Shown piece after piece: positions 26,985-35,821 of a DNA stretch of 64,000 nt. The notes beneath the pieces were generated by a model. It did not search any database. It saw nothing but the letters and a program-made list of their open reading frames with translations, and was not told where the DNA came from. The translations under genes were made by a program, and so were the position numbers. Numbering within the stretch: position 1 is the first letter of the stretch; every line of letters begins with the position of its first letter. The stretch comes from Kutzneria kofuensis (GTDB lineage Bacteria; Actinomycetota; Actinomycetes; Mycobacteriales; Pseudonocardiaceae), in assembly GCF_014203355.1 (NCBI RefSeq), contig NZ_JACHIR010000003.1:496001-560000 (forward strand), written 5' to 3'.

Positions 26985-28778
26985 CTACTCCCGCTCGTCG
27001 GCGCCGGCCCGACGCCGACGGGACAGCAGGAACGCGCCGACGCCCAGCACCACGACGACCACAACGACGATGCCGACGATCAGGCCCGTGTTGGCGCCGC
27101 CGCCGGACGACGCGGAGTCGGCCGGCTTGGCCAGCAGGTAGCCGTAGTAGCCGTTCTGGTGCGTGATCGAGCCGCCCTGGGAGGGCTGCAGGCCGAAGCT
27201 GGCCCAGCGGTCGGAGCGGTAGGCCTCCAGCGAGTTCGGGTAGGCGATCACGATGGAGCTGTCCAGCGCGTACAGCCGGGCCTGCAGGTCCTTGACGTCC
27301 TGGACCCGCTTGGCCTGGTCCATCTCGGACAGCTGCGCCTTGTACAGCTGGTCGATCTGCGGGTCGCACATGTAGTTCTCGGTGTTGCCGTTGCCGTCGG
27401 CGTCGGGCAGCACCCCGCAGGTCTGGATGGACAGCAACGCGTCCGGGTCGGGGTTGCCGGTCCAGGCGTTCATCTGCAGGTCGTACTTGCCGCTGGTGCC
27501 GGCGTCGGTGACCGCCTCGGAGCTCAGCGCCTGCAGGGTCACGCCGAGGCCGATCTGGTTCAGCCAGCCCTTGATGAAGTTGGCCGACGCGGTCTGTGCC
27601 GGGATGCCGCTGTCCACGAGGAGCCGCAGGTTGATCGGCTTGCCCTGCTTGTCCAGCCGGACGCCGTCGGGGCCCTTGGCGTAGCCGGCGTCGTCGAGCA
27701 GCTTGCCGGCGGCGGCCAGGTCGAACTTCTGCTCCTGGCCGGGGCCCGGGCTCCAGTGCCACTGCCCGAACACCGCCGGCACGAAGCCGCTGCCCGGCTC
27801 GGCCAGGCCGCCGTAGGCCTTGTCCACCAGGGTCTTGACATCCACCGACTGCGCGATGGCCTGCCGCACCTTCGGGTCCTTGAGCACCGGGTTGGCGTCG
27901 CCGATCGGCTGGTGGGTGTTGGTCTGCGCCTGGTAGTTGATCAGCAGGTCGTTCTGCCGGCCCTGGCGCGCCTTGACCGTGGTGACGTTGGGCGTGCTCT
28001 GCAGCGCGGTGTACTGGGCCGGGGTCAGGCCGCTGACCACGTCCACGTCGCCGTTCTTCAGGCCCTGCACGGCCGCGTCGGCGTTGTCGTAGTGCCGGAA
28101 CTGCAGCTGGTCGTAGGCCGGCTTGTCGCCGTAGTAGTCGGGGTTGGTCTTGAGCGTGATCGACTGGCCCTGGGTGAAGTTGGTCAGCGTGAACGGCCCG
28201 CTGCCCACAACCGGGTACTGCAGGTTGTCGTACTTGCCGATGTCGGTGACCTTGGACCAGACGTGCTCGGGCACGATCGGCACGTCCAGCGCCAGCATGG
28301 TGGCCTGCGGCGTCTTGGTCTTGATCACGACGGTGTTGTCGTCGGACGCGGTGACGGTGTCGAAGTTGGCCACGAAGTTGCCGTTGGCGGTGGCGGCCGT
28401 CTTGTCCGTCATGATCTTGTTGAACGTCCAGGCGACGTCCTTGGCGGTGATCGGCTGGTCGTCCGACCACTTCATCCCGGACCGGATGTGGTAGGTCCAG
28501 GTGAGCTTGTCGTCGGAGACCTGCCACTTGTCGGCCAGGCCCGGCGCGGGGCTGAAGTCGTCGCGCGAGTAGGAGGTGAGGAACGCGTACATCACCCGCC
28601 CGATCTCGGTGTCACCGAGGTGGTAGGCCATGAACGGGTTCATCGTCGCGATCGTGCCGGTGACCGCCACCCGGAGCACCTTGGGCTGCGGTGTGTCCTG
28701 CGCCTGCGCCACAATGGGCGCGCTCAGCACCGCAAGGCCCGCCGCGATCAGGCCGATGCCGATCCGTCTGATGCGCAT
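26985..28778 (-). CDS. Peptide-binding protein (SBP family 5) with C-terminal membrane anchor
   Basis: 597 residues from the ATG at 28778 (MRIRRIGIGL), which has GGGGAGGT upstream. Sec signal peptide ending IVAQA-QD near residue 26, with no lipobox Cys. The SBP_bac_5 body includes WTYHIRSGMKWSDDQPITAKDVAWTF split over ~90-115 and the YGGLAEPGSGFVP region. The end is unusual: a Gly/Ser-rich linker (SSGGGANTG), a membrane helix of Val/Ile/Leu/Gly, and the basic stop-transfer RRRRAG. Thus it is held in the membrane by its C-terminus rather than by lipid. It presumably captures oligopeptides for the four downstream transporter genes. Confidence 0.92.
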   Translation of the reverse strand: MRIRRIGIGLIAAGLAVLSAPIVAQAQDTPQPKVLRVAVTGTIATMNPFMAYHLGDTEIGRVMYAFLTSYSRDDFSPAPGLADKWQVSDDKLTWTYHIRSGMKWSDDQPITAKDVAWTFNKIMTDKTAATANGNFVANFDTVTASDDNTVVIKTKTPQATMLALDVPIVPEHVWSKVTDIGKYDNLQYPVVGSGPFTLTNFTQGQSITLKTNPDYYGDKPAYDQLQFRHYDNADAAVQGLKNGDVDVVSGLTPAQYTALQSTPNVTTVKARQGRQNDLLINYQAQTNTHQPIGDANPVLKDPKVRQAIAQSVDVKTLVDKAYGGLAEPGSGFVPAVFGQWHWSPGPGQEQKFDLAAAGKLLDDAGYAKGPDGVRLDKQGKPINLRLLVDSGIPAQTASANFIKGWLNQIGLGVTLQALSSEAVTDAGTSGKYDLQMNAWTGNPDPDALLSIQTCGVLPDADGNGNTENYMCDPQIDQLYKAQLSEMDQAKRVQDVKDLQARLYALDSSIVIAYPNSLEAYRSDRWASFGLQPSQGGSITHQNGYYGYLLAKPADSASSGGGANTGLIVGIVVVVVVVLGVGAFLLSRRRRAGADERE

Positions 28779-28845
28779 CACCGCGCACCTCCCCTTCCCC
28801 GTGTTTGGCAAGAAGTAACCACCCAGTAAGGCAATGTGTCAACAA

Positions 28846-28855
28846 TTGTCGACAA
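28846..28855. promoter_or_regulatory. GntR-type palindromic sites between transporter and D-aminopeptidase
   Basis: TTGTCGACAA is a perfect 10-bp palindrome of GT-N2-AC type (FadR/GntR style). A second near-copy, TGTCAACAA, adjoins it at 28837-28845. Both lie in the 104-bp gap between the divergent transporter operon and the D-aminopeptidase gene, so one regulator could control both. Confidence 0.5.
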
Positions 28856-28882
28856 CGGCAGCCAACCCGTAACGTACCGAGC

Positions 28883-29710
28883 GTGCGAATCCTCATCTCG
28901 GCGGACATGGAAGGCGCGACCGGAGTCACCTGGCCGGCTGACGTCGAACCCGGCACCGAGCAGTGGCAGCGGTTCCGCCGGATGTTCAACGGCGACGTCA
29001 ACGCGTGCGTGCGCGGGCTGGTCGACGGCGGCGCCGACGACGTGCTGGTGAACGAGGCCCACGACACGCAGCGCAACCTGCTGCTGGAGGACCTCGACGA
29101 GCGGGCCCGGATGCTGACCGGCAAGCACAAGCCGCTGTCGATGATGCAGGGCATCGACTCCGGCGTGGACGGCGTGGTGTTCCTGGGCTACCACACCGGC
29201 GCCGGCGCCGAGGGCGTGCTGTCGCACACCTATCTGGGCAACTCGGTCACGGGTGTGTGGCTGGACGGCGTGCGGGCCAGCGAGGGCCGGCTCAACGCCG
29301 CCGTCGCCGCCGAGCACGGCGTGCCCGTCCTGTTGGTCACGGGCGACGACAAGACCTGCGACGACGCCGACGAGTACGTTCCCGACGCGCGCAAGGCGGC
29401 GGTGAAGGAGTGCGTGAGCCGGTACTCGGCCATCTGCCTGCCGCCCGCGCGGAGCTCCAAGCTGATCGAGGAGCAGGCCCGGCTGGCGATGTCCCGTGCC
29501 GGCCGCGTCGAGCCGGTGGTGTCCAGTCACCACATGGAAGTCGCCTTCGACGCCGCGCACCTGGCCGCGGCCGCCGCCGTGATCCCGACCGTGGAGCGGG
29601 TGTCCCTGTTGCGGGTCGGCTACGACGCCCCGACGATGACCGAGGCGATGAAGGCGTTCAAGATCGTGACCGCGATCGCGAGCGGCGCGGTGGAGAAGGT
29701 CTACGGGTGA
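28883..29710 (+). CDS. dppA: M55 family D-aminopeptidase (DppA-like)
   Basis: 275 residues from GTG 28883 (MRILISADMEGATG). The DppA zinc ligands fall at the numbering known for Bacillus subtilis DppA: Asp8, Glu10, His60 (NEAH), His104 (GYH), with Glu134 in R-A-S-E-G for the fifth. DppA is a decameric cytosolic enzyme that cleaves D-Ala-D-Ala and other D-amino-acid peptides. Divergence from a peptide ABC operon parallels the B. subtilis dpp operon, where dppA sits beside dipeptide transporter genes. Role inferred: using cell-wall D-peptides as nutrients. The M20 peptidase gene follows 6 nt later. Confidence 0.93.
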   Translation: MRILISADMEGATGVTWPADVEPGTEQWQRFRRMFNGDVNACVRGLVDGGADDVLVNEAHDTQRNLLLEDLDERARMLTGKHKPLSMMQGIDSGVDGVVFLGYHTGAGAEGVLSHTYLGNSVTGVWLDGVRASEGRLNAAVAAEHGVPVLLVTGDDKTCDDADEYVPDARKAAVKECVSRYSAICLPPARSSKLIEEQARLAMSRAGRVEPVVSSHHMEVAFDAAHLAAAAAVIPTVERVSLLRVGYDAPTMTEAMKAFKIVTAIASGAVEKVYG

Positions 29711-29716
29711 GGGTGG

Positions 29717-31000
29717 ATGGACGTCGTCGAGCGGTGTGCCCAGCTGATCAGGTTCGACACCACCAACCGGGGCGGCGGCGACAGCGAGGGTGAGCGGGAG
29801 GCGGCCGAGTTCGTCGCCGCCGAGCTGGCCGCGGCCGGTGTGGAGCCGACGCTGCTCGAGCGCAAGCCCAGGCGCACCAACGTGATCGCCCGCGTCCCGG
29901 GTGGCGATGCGTCGCTGCCACCGGTGTTGGTGCAGGCGCATCTGGACGTGGTGCCGGCGCAGGCGGCGGACTGGGACATGGATCCGTTCTCGGGCGAGAT
30001 CAGCGACGGCTACCTGTGGGGCCGCGGCGCGGTGGACATGAAGGACATGGTCGCCGAGGTCCTGACGGTGGTCGCCGGTTGGCACGCCGAGGGACGGCGG
30101 CCGCGCCGGGACGTGGTGCTGGCGTTCGTCGCGGACGAGGAGGACGCCGGCGACTACGGGGCGCACTGGCTGGTGTCCGAGCACCCCGACCTGTTCCGGG
30201 ACTGCGCGGCGGCGATCGGCGAGTCCGGCGGGCACACGCATCGGGTGGACGGCATCCACTTCTACCCGGTCGGCACGGCCGAGCGCGGCTCCTCGCACCT
30301 GCGGCTGACCGCCCGCGGTCGGGCCGGTCACGGCTCGCGCCGCAACGACGAGAACGCCGTGACCCGGCTGGTCCAAGCGGTGCAGCGGCTGGCCGAGCAC
30401 CGCTGGCCGGTGCGGCTCATCCCGTCCGTGCAGGCCTACATCGAGCGCGTCGGCGCGGCGCTGGGCGTCGAGGTTGATCTGTCCGATGTGGACGCAACGG
30501 TGGCCAGGCTGGGCGGAGCGGCTTCGCTGGTGGAGATGACGATCCGCAACAGCACGACGCCGACGGCGCTCACCGCCGGCTACAAGGTCAACGTCATCCC
30601 CAGCAGCGCGGAGGCGCTGATCGACACGCGGGTGCTGCCGGGCGGCGAGGAGGAACTGCTGGCAGGAGTGGACGAGCTGATCGGCCCGCACGTGACCAGG
30701 GAGCTGATCAACCCGCAGCCGGGGGTGCAGGCGCCGGTGGACTCGCCGTGGTTCGACGCCATCGCCGACGCCCTGCGCTGGGCCGACCCGGCGGCCGTGG
30801 TGGTGCCGTACTGCCTGGGCGGTGGCACGGACGCCAAGGCCTTCGCCCGGTTGGGCATCCCCGGCTATGGCTTCTCCCCCCTGTGGGTGCCCGAGGGCTT
30901 CGACTACCGCGCCATGGCGCACGGCGTCAACGAGCGGGTCCCGGTCGAGGGCCTGCACTTCGGCGCGAAGGTCCTCGACCGGTTCCTGTCGACCTGCTAG
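29717..31000 (+). CDS. M20-family metallopeptidase/deacylase
   Basis: 427 residues, ATG after GAGGGTGG. M20 zinc ligands in order: His in VLVQAHLDVVP, bridging Asp in WGRGAVDMKDM, catalytic Glu-Glu in FVADEEDAG, Glu in IGESGG and a C-terminal His (EGLHFG). The dimerisation domain contains RAGHGSRRNDENAV. Family members are dipeptidases, carboxypeptidases or acylases. Being co-transcribed with a D-aminopeptidase and divergent from a peptide importer suggests it hydrolyses imported peptides. Confidence 0.9.
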   Translation: MDVVERCAQLIRFDTTNRGGGDSEGEREAAEFVAAELAAAGVEPTLLERKPRRTNVIARVPGGDASLPPVLVQAHLDVVPAQAADWDMDPFSGEISDGYLWGRGAVDMKDMVAEVLTVVAGWHAEGRRPRRDVVLAFVADEEDAGDYGAHWLVSEHPDLFRDCAAAIGESGGHTHRVDGIHFYPVGTAERGSSHLRLTARGRAGHGSRRNDENAVTRLVQAVQRLAEHRWPVRLIPSVQAYIERVGAALGVEVDLSDVDATVARLGGAASLVEMTIRNSTTPTALTAGYKVNVIPSSAEALIDTRVLPGGEEELLAGVDELIGPHVTRELINPQPGVQAPVDSPWFDAIADALRWADPAAVVVPYCLGGGTDAKAFARLGIPGYGFSPLWVPEGFDYRAMAHGVNERVPVEGLHFGAKVLDRFLSTC

Positions 31001-31013
31001 TGAACCGCCCCGG

Positions 31014-31688
31014 TCAGTGAACGGCGATGTCGATCACGGGGTGCTGGGCCGGGTCGAGCCAGGCCATCACGGCCTTGAGGTCGTCGGCCGGGATGGACAC
31101 GCAGCCCGCGGTCGGCTTGCCGGCGGAGACGTGCAGGAAGAACGCCGAGCCGGCGCCGGGCACGACCGGCTGGCGGTTGTAGTCGATGACCACGGCGTGG
31201 TTGTAGACCGGGCCGGCCTTGCCCAGGTCCTCGCCGGCGGCCTCGTTGAACGGGCACGTGCCGGGGTCGCAGTGGTAGTAGGTGTTGTAGAGCGGGGACT
31301 TCGCGTCCGACACCCACCAGTCGGAGGTGCCGACCTGGCGGTAGGGCAGCCGGGTGCCGTCATTGGCCTGGATGCCGAACGCCTCGGTCAGCGTCCACAC
31401 GCCGGCCGGGGTCTTGGCCGTGGTCTCGCTGGCCTGGCCGATGCCGTCGGAGCCGACGTTGGCCGTGATCGGGCCGTGCACGACCTGCCACTGGTCCCAC
31501 AGCGGACCGGTGCGCTGCCACGCGGTGAGCACCGCGGTGGTGGCCGTGGGGCTGTCGGCGATCACCGTGATGACCTGGCCGGCGCTGCCGTGGTACGGCA
31601 CGGGCAGCACGGACGCGTCGGCGGTGGCTCCGGTCATGGCGAGCAGCACGGCGGTGGCCGCCGTCGCCGTGACAACACGGTTGGGCAT
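31014..31688 (-). CDS. Secreted L,D-transpeptidase (YkuD) family protein
   Basis: 224 residues with a Sec signal peptide (MPNRVVTATAATAVLLAMTG...ADA). The catalytic YkuD motif is H186-V-S-A-G-K-P-T-A-G-C196-V-S-I-P, the expected His and nucleophile Cys. No LysM or Ig-like domain, so this is the short actinobacterial form also seen as hypothetical secreted L,D-peptidases. It makes 3-3 peptidoglycan crosslinks or trims peptides outside the cell. Its stop lies 13 nt from that of the M20 gene, with convergent transcription. Confidence 0.87.
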   Translation of the reverse strand: MPNRVVTATAATAVLLAMTGATADASVLPVPYHGSAGQVITVIADSPTATTAVLTAWQRTGPLWDQWQVVHGPITANVGSDGIGQASETTAKTPAGVWTLTEAFGIQANDGTRLPYRQVGTSDWWVSDAKSPLYNTYYHCDPGTCPFNEAAGEDLGKAGPVYNHAVVIDYNRQPVVPGAGSAFFLHVSAGKPTAGCVSIPADDLKAVMAWLDPAQHPVIDIAVH

Positions 31689-31789
31689 CGGGTGACTCCA
31701 GGATCGTGGAACGGCGGTTCCGCGCGATCGTAGAGGAAGATCACCAATTAGGGCAGCAGGTCACCAAATTCCGGCGGTTCAGGTTATTT

Positions 31790-31820
31790 CCGCACGGGGC
31801 CACGCGCCGGCCCCGTGCGG
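31790..31820 (-). terminator. Hairpin terminator of LuxR gene
   Basis: 12-bp perfect stem CCGCACGGGGCC / GGCCCCGTGCGG with a 7-nt loop just after the LuxR stop; a short AT-rich tract follows in the minus direction. Confidence 0.8.
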
Positions 31821-31830
31821 GCACGGTCCC

Positions 31831-32820
31831 TCAGTGGACGAGTTCGGCGTCCATCTTGCGCAGTGGTGCGGCCAGCGCCGTCCGGCACGGCACCCCCAGC
31901 TTGGTGAACACCCGCGACAGGTGACCCTCGACCGTCTTCACGCTGACCACCAGCTTCTCCGCGATCTGCCGGTTGGTCAGGCCGCGCACGGCCAGCTCGG
32001 CCACCTCGTGCTCGCGGACGGTCAGCGTGTCCATGCTGCGGACCTGCGGCGCGCGGCGGACGGACAGGCTGAGCTGGGAGTCGACCAGCTCGGCGGCCAG
32101 CGCGCGGGCGCCGCAGCTCTCGGCCAGCCGGCGGGCCACGCTCAGCTCGCGCAGCGCCGCGTCCCGCTCGCCCATGCCGATCAGGGCGGCCCCGACCACG
32201 GCGTGCGCGCGGGCGGCGTAGCCGGGCATGCCGGCCTCGGTGAACGCCTCGGCAGACCGGCCGGCGCGTAACTGCGCGACCTGGAGGTCGTTGCGGGCCA
32301 GCGCGACCTGGCCGTTGGCCAGGTGCATCACCGCGGTGTGGCCCCACATCGACGGCGCGGCGGTCTCCGCGGCGTGCTCGGCCCACAGGGCGGCGCGAGC
32401 CGGCCGGCTGCGGGTCAGCTCCACGTTCACCATCGACTCGCAGACCCAGGGCCGCAGCACCGGCGCCACCCGGCCCGGGTCGGTGTCCACGCCGGCGGCG
32501 TTGGCCAGCCGCTGGCAGCCGTCGACGTCGCCCAGGTGCAGCCGCGCCCCCAGTAGCTCCACCAGCAGTCGACGGGTCCAGTTGGCGTCCAGCTGGGTCA
32601 TCGCGCGGACCGACGCCTGGTCGGCCAGCTGCGAGTCGCCGCGCCATGCGGCGGCCCAGGCCTGCACGGCGAGCGCGGCGGGCAGCTCGTCCCCGCCGGT
32701 CTGTTGGGCGGCGGCCACCGCGTGCGCCGCAAGTTCCGTGGCCCGGCTCAGCCGGCCCCGGAGCACCTGGTTCCGAGCAGCCCCCGTGCTGCGTTCGGCC
32801 GGCCTCGTCTCGTCGTCCAC
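31831..32820 (-). CDS. LuxR-family HTH regulator (short, LAL-like C-terminal half)
   Basis: 329 residues from the GTG at 32820, eight bases after GGGGAGG; a TTG-initiated extension to 32850 is possible. Residues 1-255 are Ala/Arg-rich helical repeats (TPR-like: ATELAAHAVAAAQQTGGDELP and similar), and residues ~262-325 are a GerE/LuxR HTH: LTVREHEVAELAVRGLTNRQ then AEKLVVSVKTVEGHLSRVF. The arrangement equals the C-terminal part of LAL regulators without the AAA ATPase. No autoinducer or receiver domain. Target genes unknown; it lies downstream of the RNA methyltransferase gene on the same strand. Confidence 0.87.
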   Translation of the reverse strand: MDDETRPAERSTGAARNQVLRGRLSRATELAAHAVAAAQQTGGDELPAALAVQAWAAAWRGDSQLADQASVRAMTQLDANWTRRLLVELLGARLHLGDVDGCQRLANAAGVDTDPGRVAPVLRPWVCESMVNVELTRSRPARAALWAEHAAETAAPSMWGHTAVMHLANGQVALARNDLQVAQLRAGRSAEAFTEAGMPGYAARAHAVVGAALIGMGERDAALRELSVARRLAESCGARALAAELVDSQLSLSVRRAPQVRSMDTLTVREHEVAELAVRGLTNRQIAEKLVVSVKTVEGHLSRVFTKLGVPCRTALAAPLRKMDAELVH

Positions 32821-32887
32821 CTTCTCGACCTCCCCATGGTGAACACTCAATGTAAACCAAGATGAATGGAGAGGGCTCGCAGATACA

Positions 32888-33694
32888 TCACAGTCTGCGC
32901 TGTCGTGCTACCTCATAGAGAACAATGGACGCCGCGTTGGCGGCGTTCAGCGAACTGGCCGCCCCGCCGATGGGGATGCTCAGCACGTCGTCGCAGGCCG
33001 CGCGCCAGGCGTTGCTCATGCCCGCGGTCTCGTTGCCGACCACCAGCAGCGTCGGTCCGGTCAGGTCGTGCCGGTCGACAACCGCTGTGCCGTGCTCATC
33101 GGTGCCCACGATGCGAACCGTTACGGGTTGGGCTCGAATCCATTCGAGTACATTTCCGGCCGACTCGGCGCGGACCACCGGCAGCGCGAACAGCGAGCCG
33201 GTGCTGGCCCGCACGGTCCGGGGGTCGTAGACGTCGGCGGCGTGACCGGCGACGATCACGCCGTGCGCCCCGAAGGCGTCGGCGGAGCGGATGATCGTGC
33301 CGATGTTGCCGGGGCTGGCCGGCCGGTCGAACACGACGCCGAGGAAGTCCTCGGGCACCGGGATGCGGTCCAGGTCGTCCGGCGGCAGCTGGGCGACGGC
33401 GATCAGCTCCGGCGCCTCGTCCTCCTTCTCCCCCAGCTCGGCCAGTAGATCCGGGTCCATCGACACGCGGGTCGTCCGCACGGTGTCGAGCAGCTCGCCG
33501 GCCCACTTCGACAGCCGCCGGCCGGCCGGGTAGAGCAGCGCCGACAGCGGCCAGCCGTGCTCGACCGCCAGCGTGATGGGCCGGACGCCGTGCACCAGGA
33601 ACTCGCCGGTGCGCTGCCGCTTGGTCCGGTTGCCGAGCAACGCCTCCCACTGCTGGAACCGGGCGTTGCGGGTCGTCACCCGCAGATCACTCAC
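32888..33694 (-). CDS. TrmH/SpoU-family RNA 2'-O-methyltransferase
   Basis: 268 residues. N-terminal L30e-like substrate domain (RFQQWEALLGNRTKRQRTGEFLV), then the trefoil-knot SPOUT domain with motif 1 ASPGNIGTIIRSADAFGAHG, motif 2 LLVVGNETAGMS and motif 3 IPIGGAASSLNAANAASIVLYE. It probably methylates rRNA or tRNA ribose. Some relatives (TsnR/AviRb) confer ribosomal antibiotic resistance, but the sequence alone does not support that here. Confidence 0.9.
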   Translation of the reverse strand: MSDLRVTTRNARFQQWEALLGNRTKRQRTGEFLVHGVRPITLAVEHGWPLSALLYPAGRRLSKWAGELLDTVRTTRVSMDPDLLAELGEKEDEAPELIAVAQLPPDDLDRIPVPEDFLGVVFDRPASPGNIGTIIRSADAFGAHGVIVAGHAADVYDPRTVRASTGSLFALPVVRAESAGNVLEWIRAQPVTVRIVGTDEHGTAVVDRHDLTGPTLLVVGNETAGMSNAWRAACDDVLSIPIGGAASSLNAANAASIVLYEVARQRRL

Positions 33695-33749
33695 GCCGGC
33701 AACCCTGGCACAGGTTCGCCTCAGTCAGAAATCCGCCGGGGCATCAATT

Positions 33750-33779
33750 TGCGCGGCACGCATCTTTGCGTGATGCGCA
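33750..33779. promoter_or_regulatory. Imperfect palindrome upstream of FAD monooxygenase
   Basis: TGCGCGGCACGCA and TGCGTGATGCGCA flank 4 nt; 11 of 13 positions pair. Located about 20 nt before the FAD monooxygenase start, so a repressor-operator role is likely. The regulator is not evident nearby. Confidence 0.5.
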
Positions 33780-33800
33780 ACTTTCTGTACGGTGGACGCC

Positions 33801-35285
33801 ATGGACTTCGACGTGGTGATCGCCGGTGGCGGACCGAACGGGCTGATGCTGGCCGCCGAGCTGCGGCTCGCCGGGGTGCGGCCGCTGGTGCTGGAGCGGC
33901 TGGCGGAACGGGCGGCCGTGCCCAAGGCCAACGGCCTGGCCGGGGTCGTGGCGCGGCTGATGGACGCCCGCGGCCTGTACGAGAAGGTCAGCGGCCAGGC
34001 CGGGCCGCCGGTGCCGACGCCGTTCTACATGTTCGGCGGCATGCGGCTGCACCTGCGGGACCTGGCCGCGAACCCGATGTACACCGTCCTCATCCCGCAG
34101 ACGCGGCTGGAGCAGATCCTCGAGGAGCACGCCGTCGGGCTCGGCGCCGAGATCCGCCGCGGCGTCGAGGTCACCGGCTTCGTCGACCACGGGACCCACG
34201 TGACGGTGCAAGCCGGCGCCGAGGAGATCACCGCCCAGTACCTGGTGGGCTGCGACGGCGGCCGCAGCACCGTCCGCAAGCTGGCCGGCATCGACTTCCC
34301 CGGCGTGACCGACGACGACGTCATCAGCCGATCCGCCAATGTTCGGCTGCCCACGGCCCGCCCCGACGGGCTGCCGGTGGAAGGCCACGGCGACATCCCG
34401 CCGTTCTTCTTCTACCGCACCACAACCGGGGTGTTCATCTGGGCGCGGCTGGCGGACTCCCTCACCGTGAACACCATGGAGTGGGGCGAGGGGCCCGACG
34501 AGGACGTGCCGATGACGCTGGACGAGCTGGCCGCCAGCGTGAAGCGGGTGCTCGGCGCGGACGTGCCGCTGGAGCCACCGGTGCTGGACCGGCCGCCGCT
34601 GCTCCGACGCATCAGCGGCAACAACACCCGGATCGCCGCCCGGTTCCGGCTCGGACGGGTGCTGCTGGCCGGCGACGCCGCCCACGTGCACGCCGGCATC
34701 GGCGGGCCGGGGTTGAACATGGGGCTGCAGGACGCCGCCAACCTGGCGTGGAAGCTCGGCGCCTCGGTGCACGGCTGGGCGCCCGAGGGGCTGCTCGACA
34801 CGTACCACTCGGAGCGGCGTCCCGTGGCCGAGCGGGTCGCCATGCAGACCCAGGCCCAGTCCGCCCTGCTCGCGCCCGGGTCGAAGGTCACCGCCCTGCG
34901 CACCCTGTTCGGCGAGCTGCTCGACTCCGACGACACCAGGCAGCACATCGTCGACACCATGTCCGGCAACGACGTCCGGTACGAGATGTCCACGGTGGAC
35001 CACCCGCTGGTCGGCCACCTCGCGCCGGAGCTGTCGGTGACCACCACCGCTGGGGTGGTCCGGCTGGCCGAGCTCCTCCGCACCGGCCGGCCGCTGCTGC
35101 TCGACCTCGCCGGCGTCGGCGCCGTGGCCGGCGGCTGGCGGGACCGGGTGGACGTCGTGTCCGCCACGGGCCCCGACCAGCCGGCCCTGCTGATCCGCCC
35201 GGACGGCTTCGTCGCCTGGGCCGGCTTTGACTCGACCGGCCTCGCCGACGCGTTGACCCGCTGGTTCGGCGCTCCTACGGCTTGA
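33801..35285 (+). CDS. FAD-dependent monooxygenase, rifampicin-monooxygenase (Rox)-like branch
   Basis: 494 residues from the ATG at 33801 (GTG 33792 also in frame). Class A flavin hydroxylase: VVIAGGGPNGLMLAAELRLAGV, LVGCDGGRSTVRKLAG, RVLLAGDAAHVHAGIGGPG, then GLLDTYHSERRPVA and a C-terminal RPDGFVAWAGFD. The last features are close to the Rox/aromatic polyketide hydroxylase branch. Rox enzymes hydroxylate rifamycins and open the ansa ring, but the substrate here is unknown. The 3' end overlaps the convergent SnoaL-like gene by 11 nt. Confidence 0.87.
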   Translation: MDFDVVIAGGGPNGLMLAAELRLAGVRPLVLERLAERAAVPKANGLAGVVARLMDARGLYEKVSGQAGPPVPTPFYMFGGMRLHLRDLAANPMYTVLIPQTRLEQILEEHAVGLGAEIRRGVEVTGFVDHGTHVTVQAGAEEITAQYLVGCDGGRSTVRKLAGIDFPGVTDDDVISRSANVRLPTARPDGLPVEGHGDIPPFFFYRTTTGVFIWARLADSLTVNTMEWGEGPDEDVPMTLDELAASVKRVLGADVPLEPPVLDRPPLLRRISGNNTRIAARFRLGRVLLAGDAAHVHAGIGGPGLNMGLQDAANLAWKLGASVHGWAPEGLLDTYHSERRPVAERVAMQTQAQSALLAPGSKVTALRTLFGELLDSDDTRQHIVDTMSGNDVRYEMSTVDHPLVGHLAPELSVTTTAGVVRLAELLRTGRPLLLDLAGVGAVAGGWRDRVDVVSATGPDQPALLIRPDGFVAWAGFDSTGLADALTRWFGAPTA

Positions 35286-35709
35286 GGTCCGTCGCCGCGC
35301 GCAGCGAGCCGTCCATGTAGAACGGCGTCGAGCTGTGCTCGTGGGCGATCCGCCAGCCGTCCTCGGTGCGGCGCAGGCCGTACGTGGCCCGGAACCACAT
35401 CTCGAAGGCGAAGTCGGTCCCCTTCGGCGTCGCCGACATGCGGTTCAGCGAGTGCGCCCAGGCCAGGTCGCCGCTGACCTCGATCTCCAGCTGCGTCACC
35501 TGGAAGTCCACCGGCCCGTCGAAGGTGCCGAACCACGCCTGCTGTGCCGGCACGTCGCGGGCGGCCTCGCCGCGGCGGCCCAGCGGCGGCGCCAGGTCGA
35601 ACTTGACCACGTCGGCGGTGTACCGGCCGATCAGCCGCTGCGCGTCGCCGTCCTTCATGGCCGCCTCGGACGCGGTGATGATCTCACGGATCTCGTCGGT
35701 GCTGCTCAT
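35275..35709 (-). CDS. SnoaL/NTF2-like (DUF4440-type) protein
   Basis: 144 residues from the ATG at 35709, preceded by AGGGGA. The N-terminal helix IREIITASEAAMKDGDAQRLIGRY, then the sheet with DVVKFDLAPP, DLAWAHSLNRMS and GWRIAHEHSSTPFYM are typical of calcium/calmodulin-kinase-II-association/SnoaL_3 ketosteroid-isomerase-like proteins, which often act as small isomerases, binding proteins or sigma-factor accessory domains. Divergent from the DGPF/ECF42 genes with 112 nt between starts. Confidence 0.82.
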   Translation of the reverse strand: MSSTDEIREIITASEAAMKDGDAQRLIGRYTADVVKFDLAPPLGRRGEAARDVPAQQAWFGTFDGPVDFQVTQLEIEVSGDLAWAHSLNRMSATPKGTDFAFEMWFRATYGLRRTEDGWRIAHEHSSTPFYMDGSLRAATDLKP

Positions 35710-35821
35710 GGCTGGGGTGTCCCCTCTGCTCGGGTGCTCGGTCGCCCCTGTGTCGAAGCTGCCCTCCCGGTTTCGACACTGCCCCGGTGAGAGGATTTCC
35801 GCGACGTTCGGGAGGCAGCCC

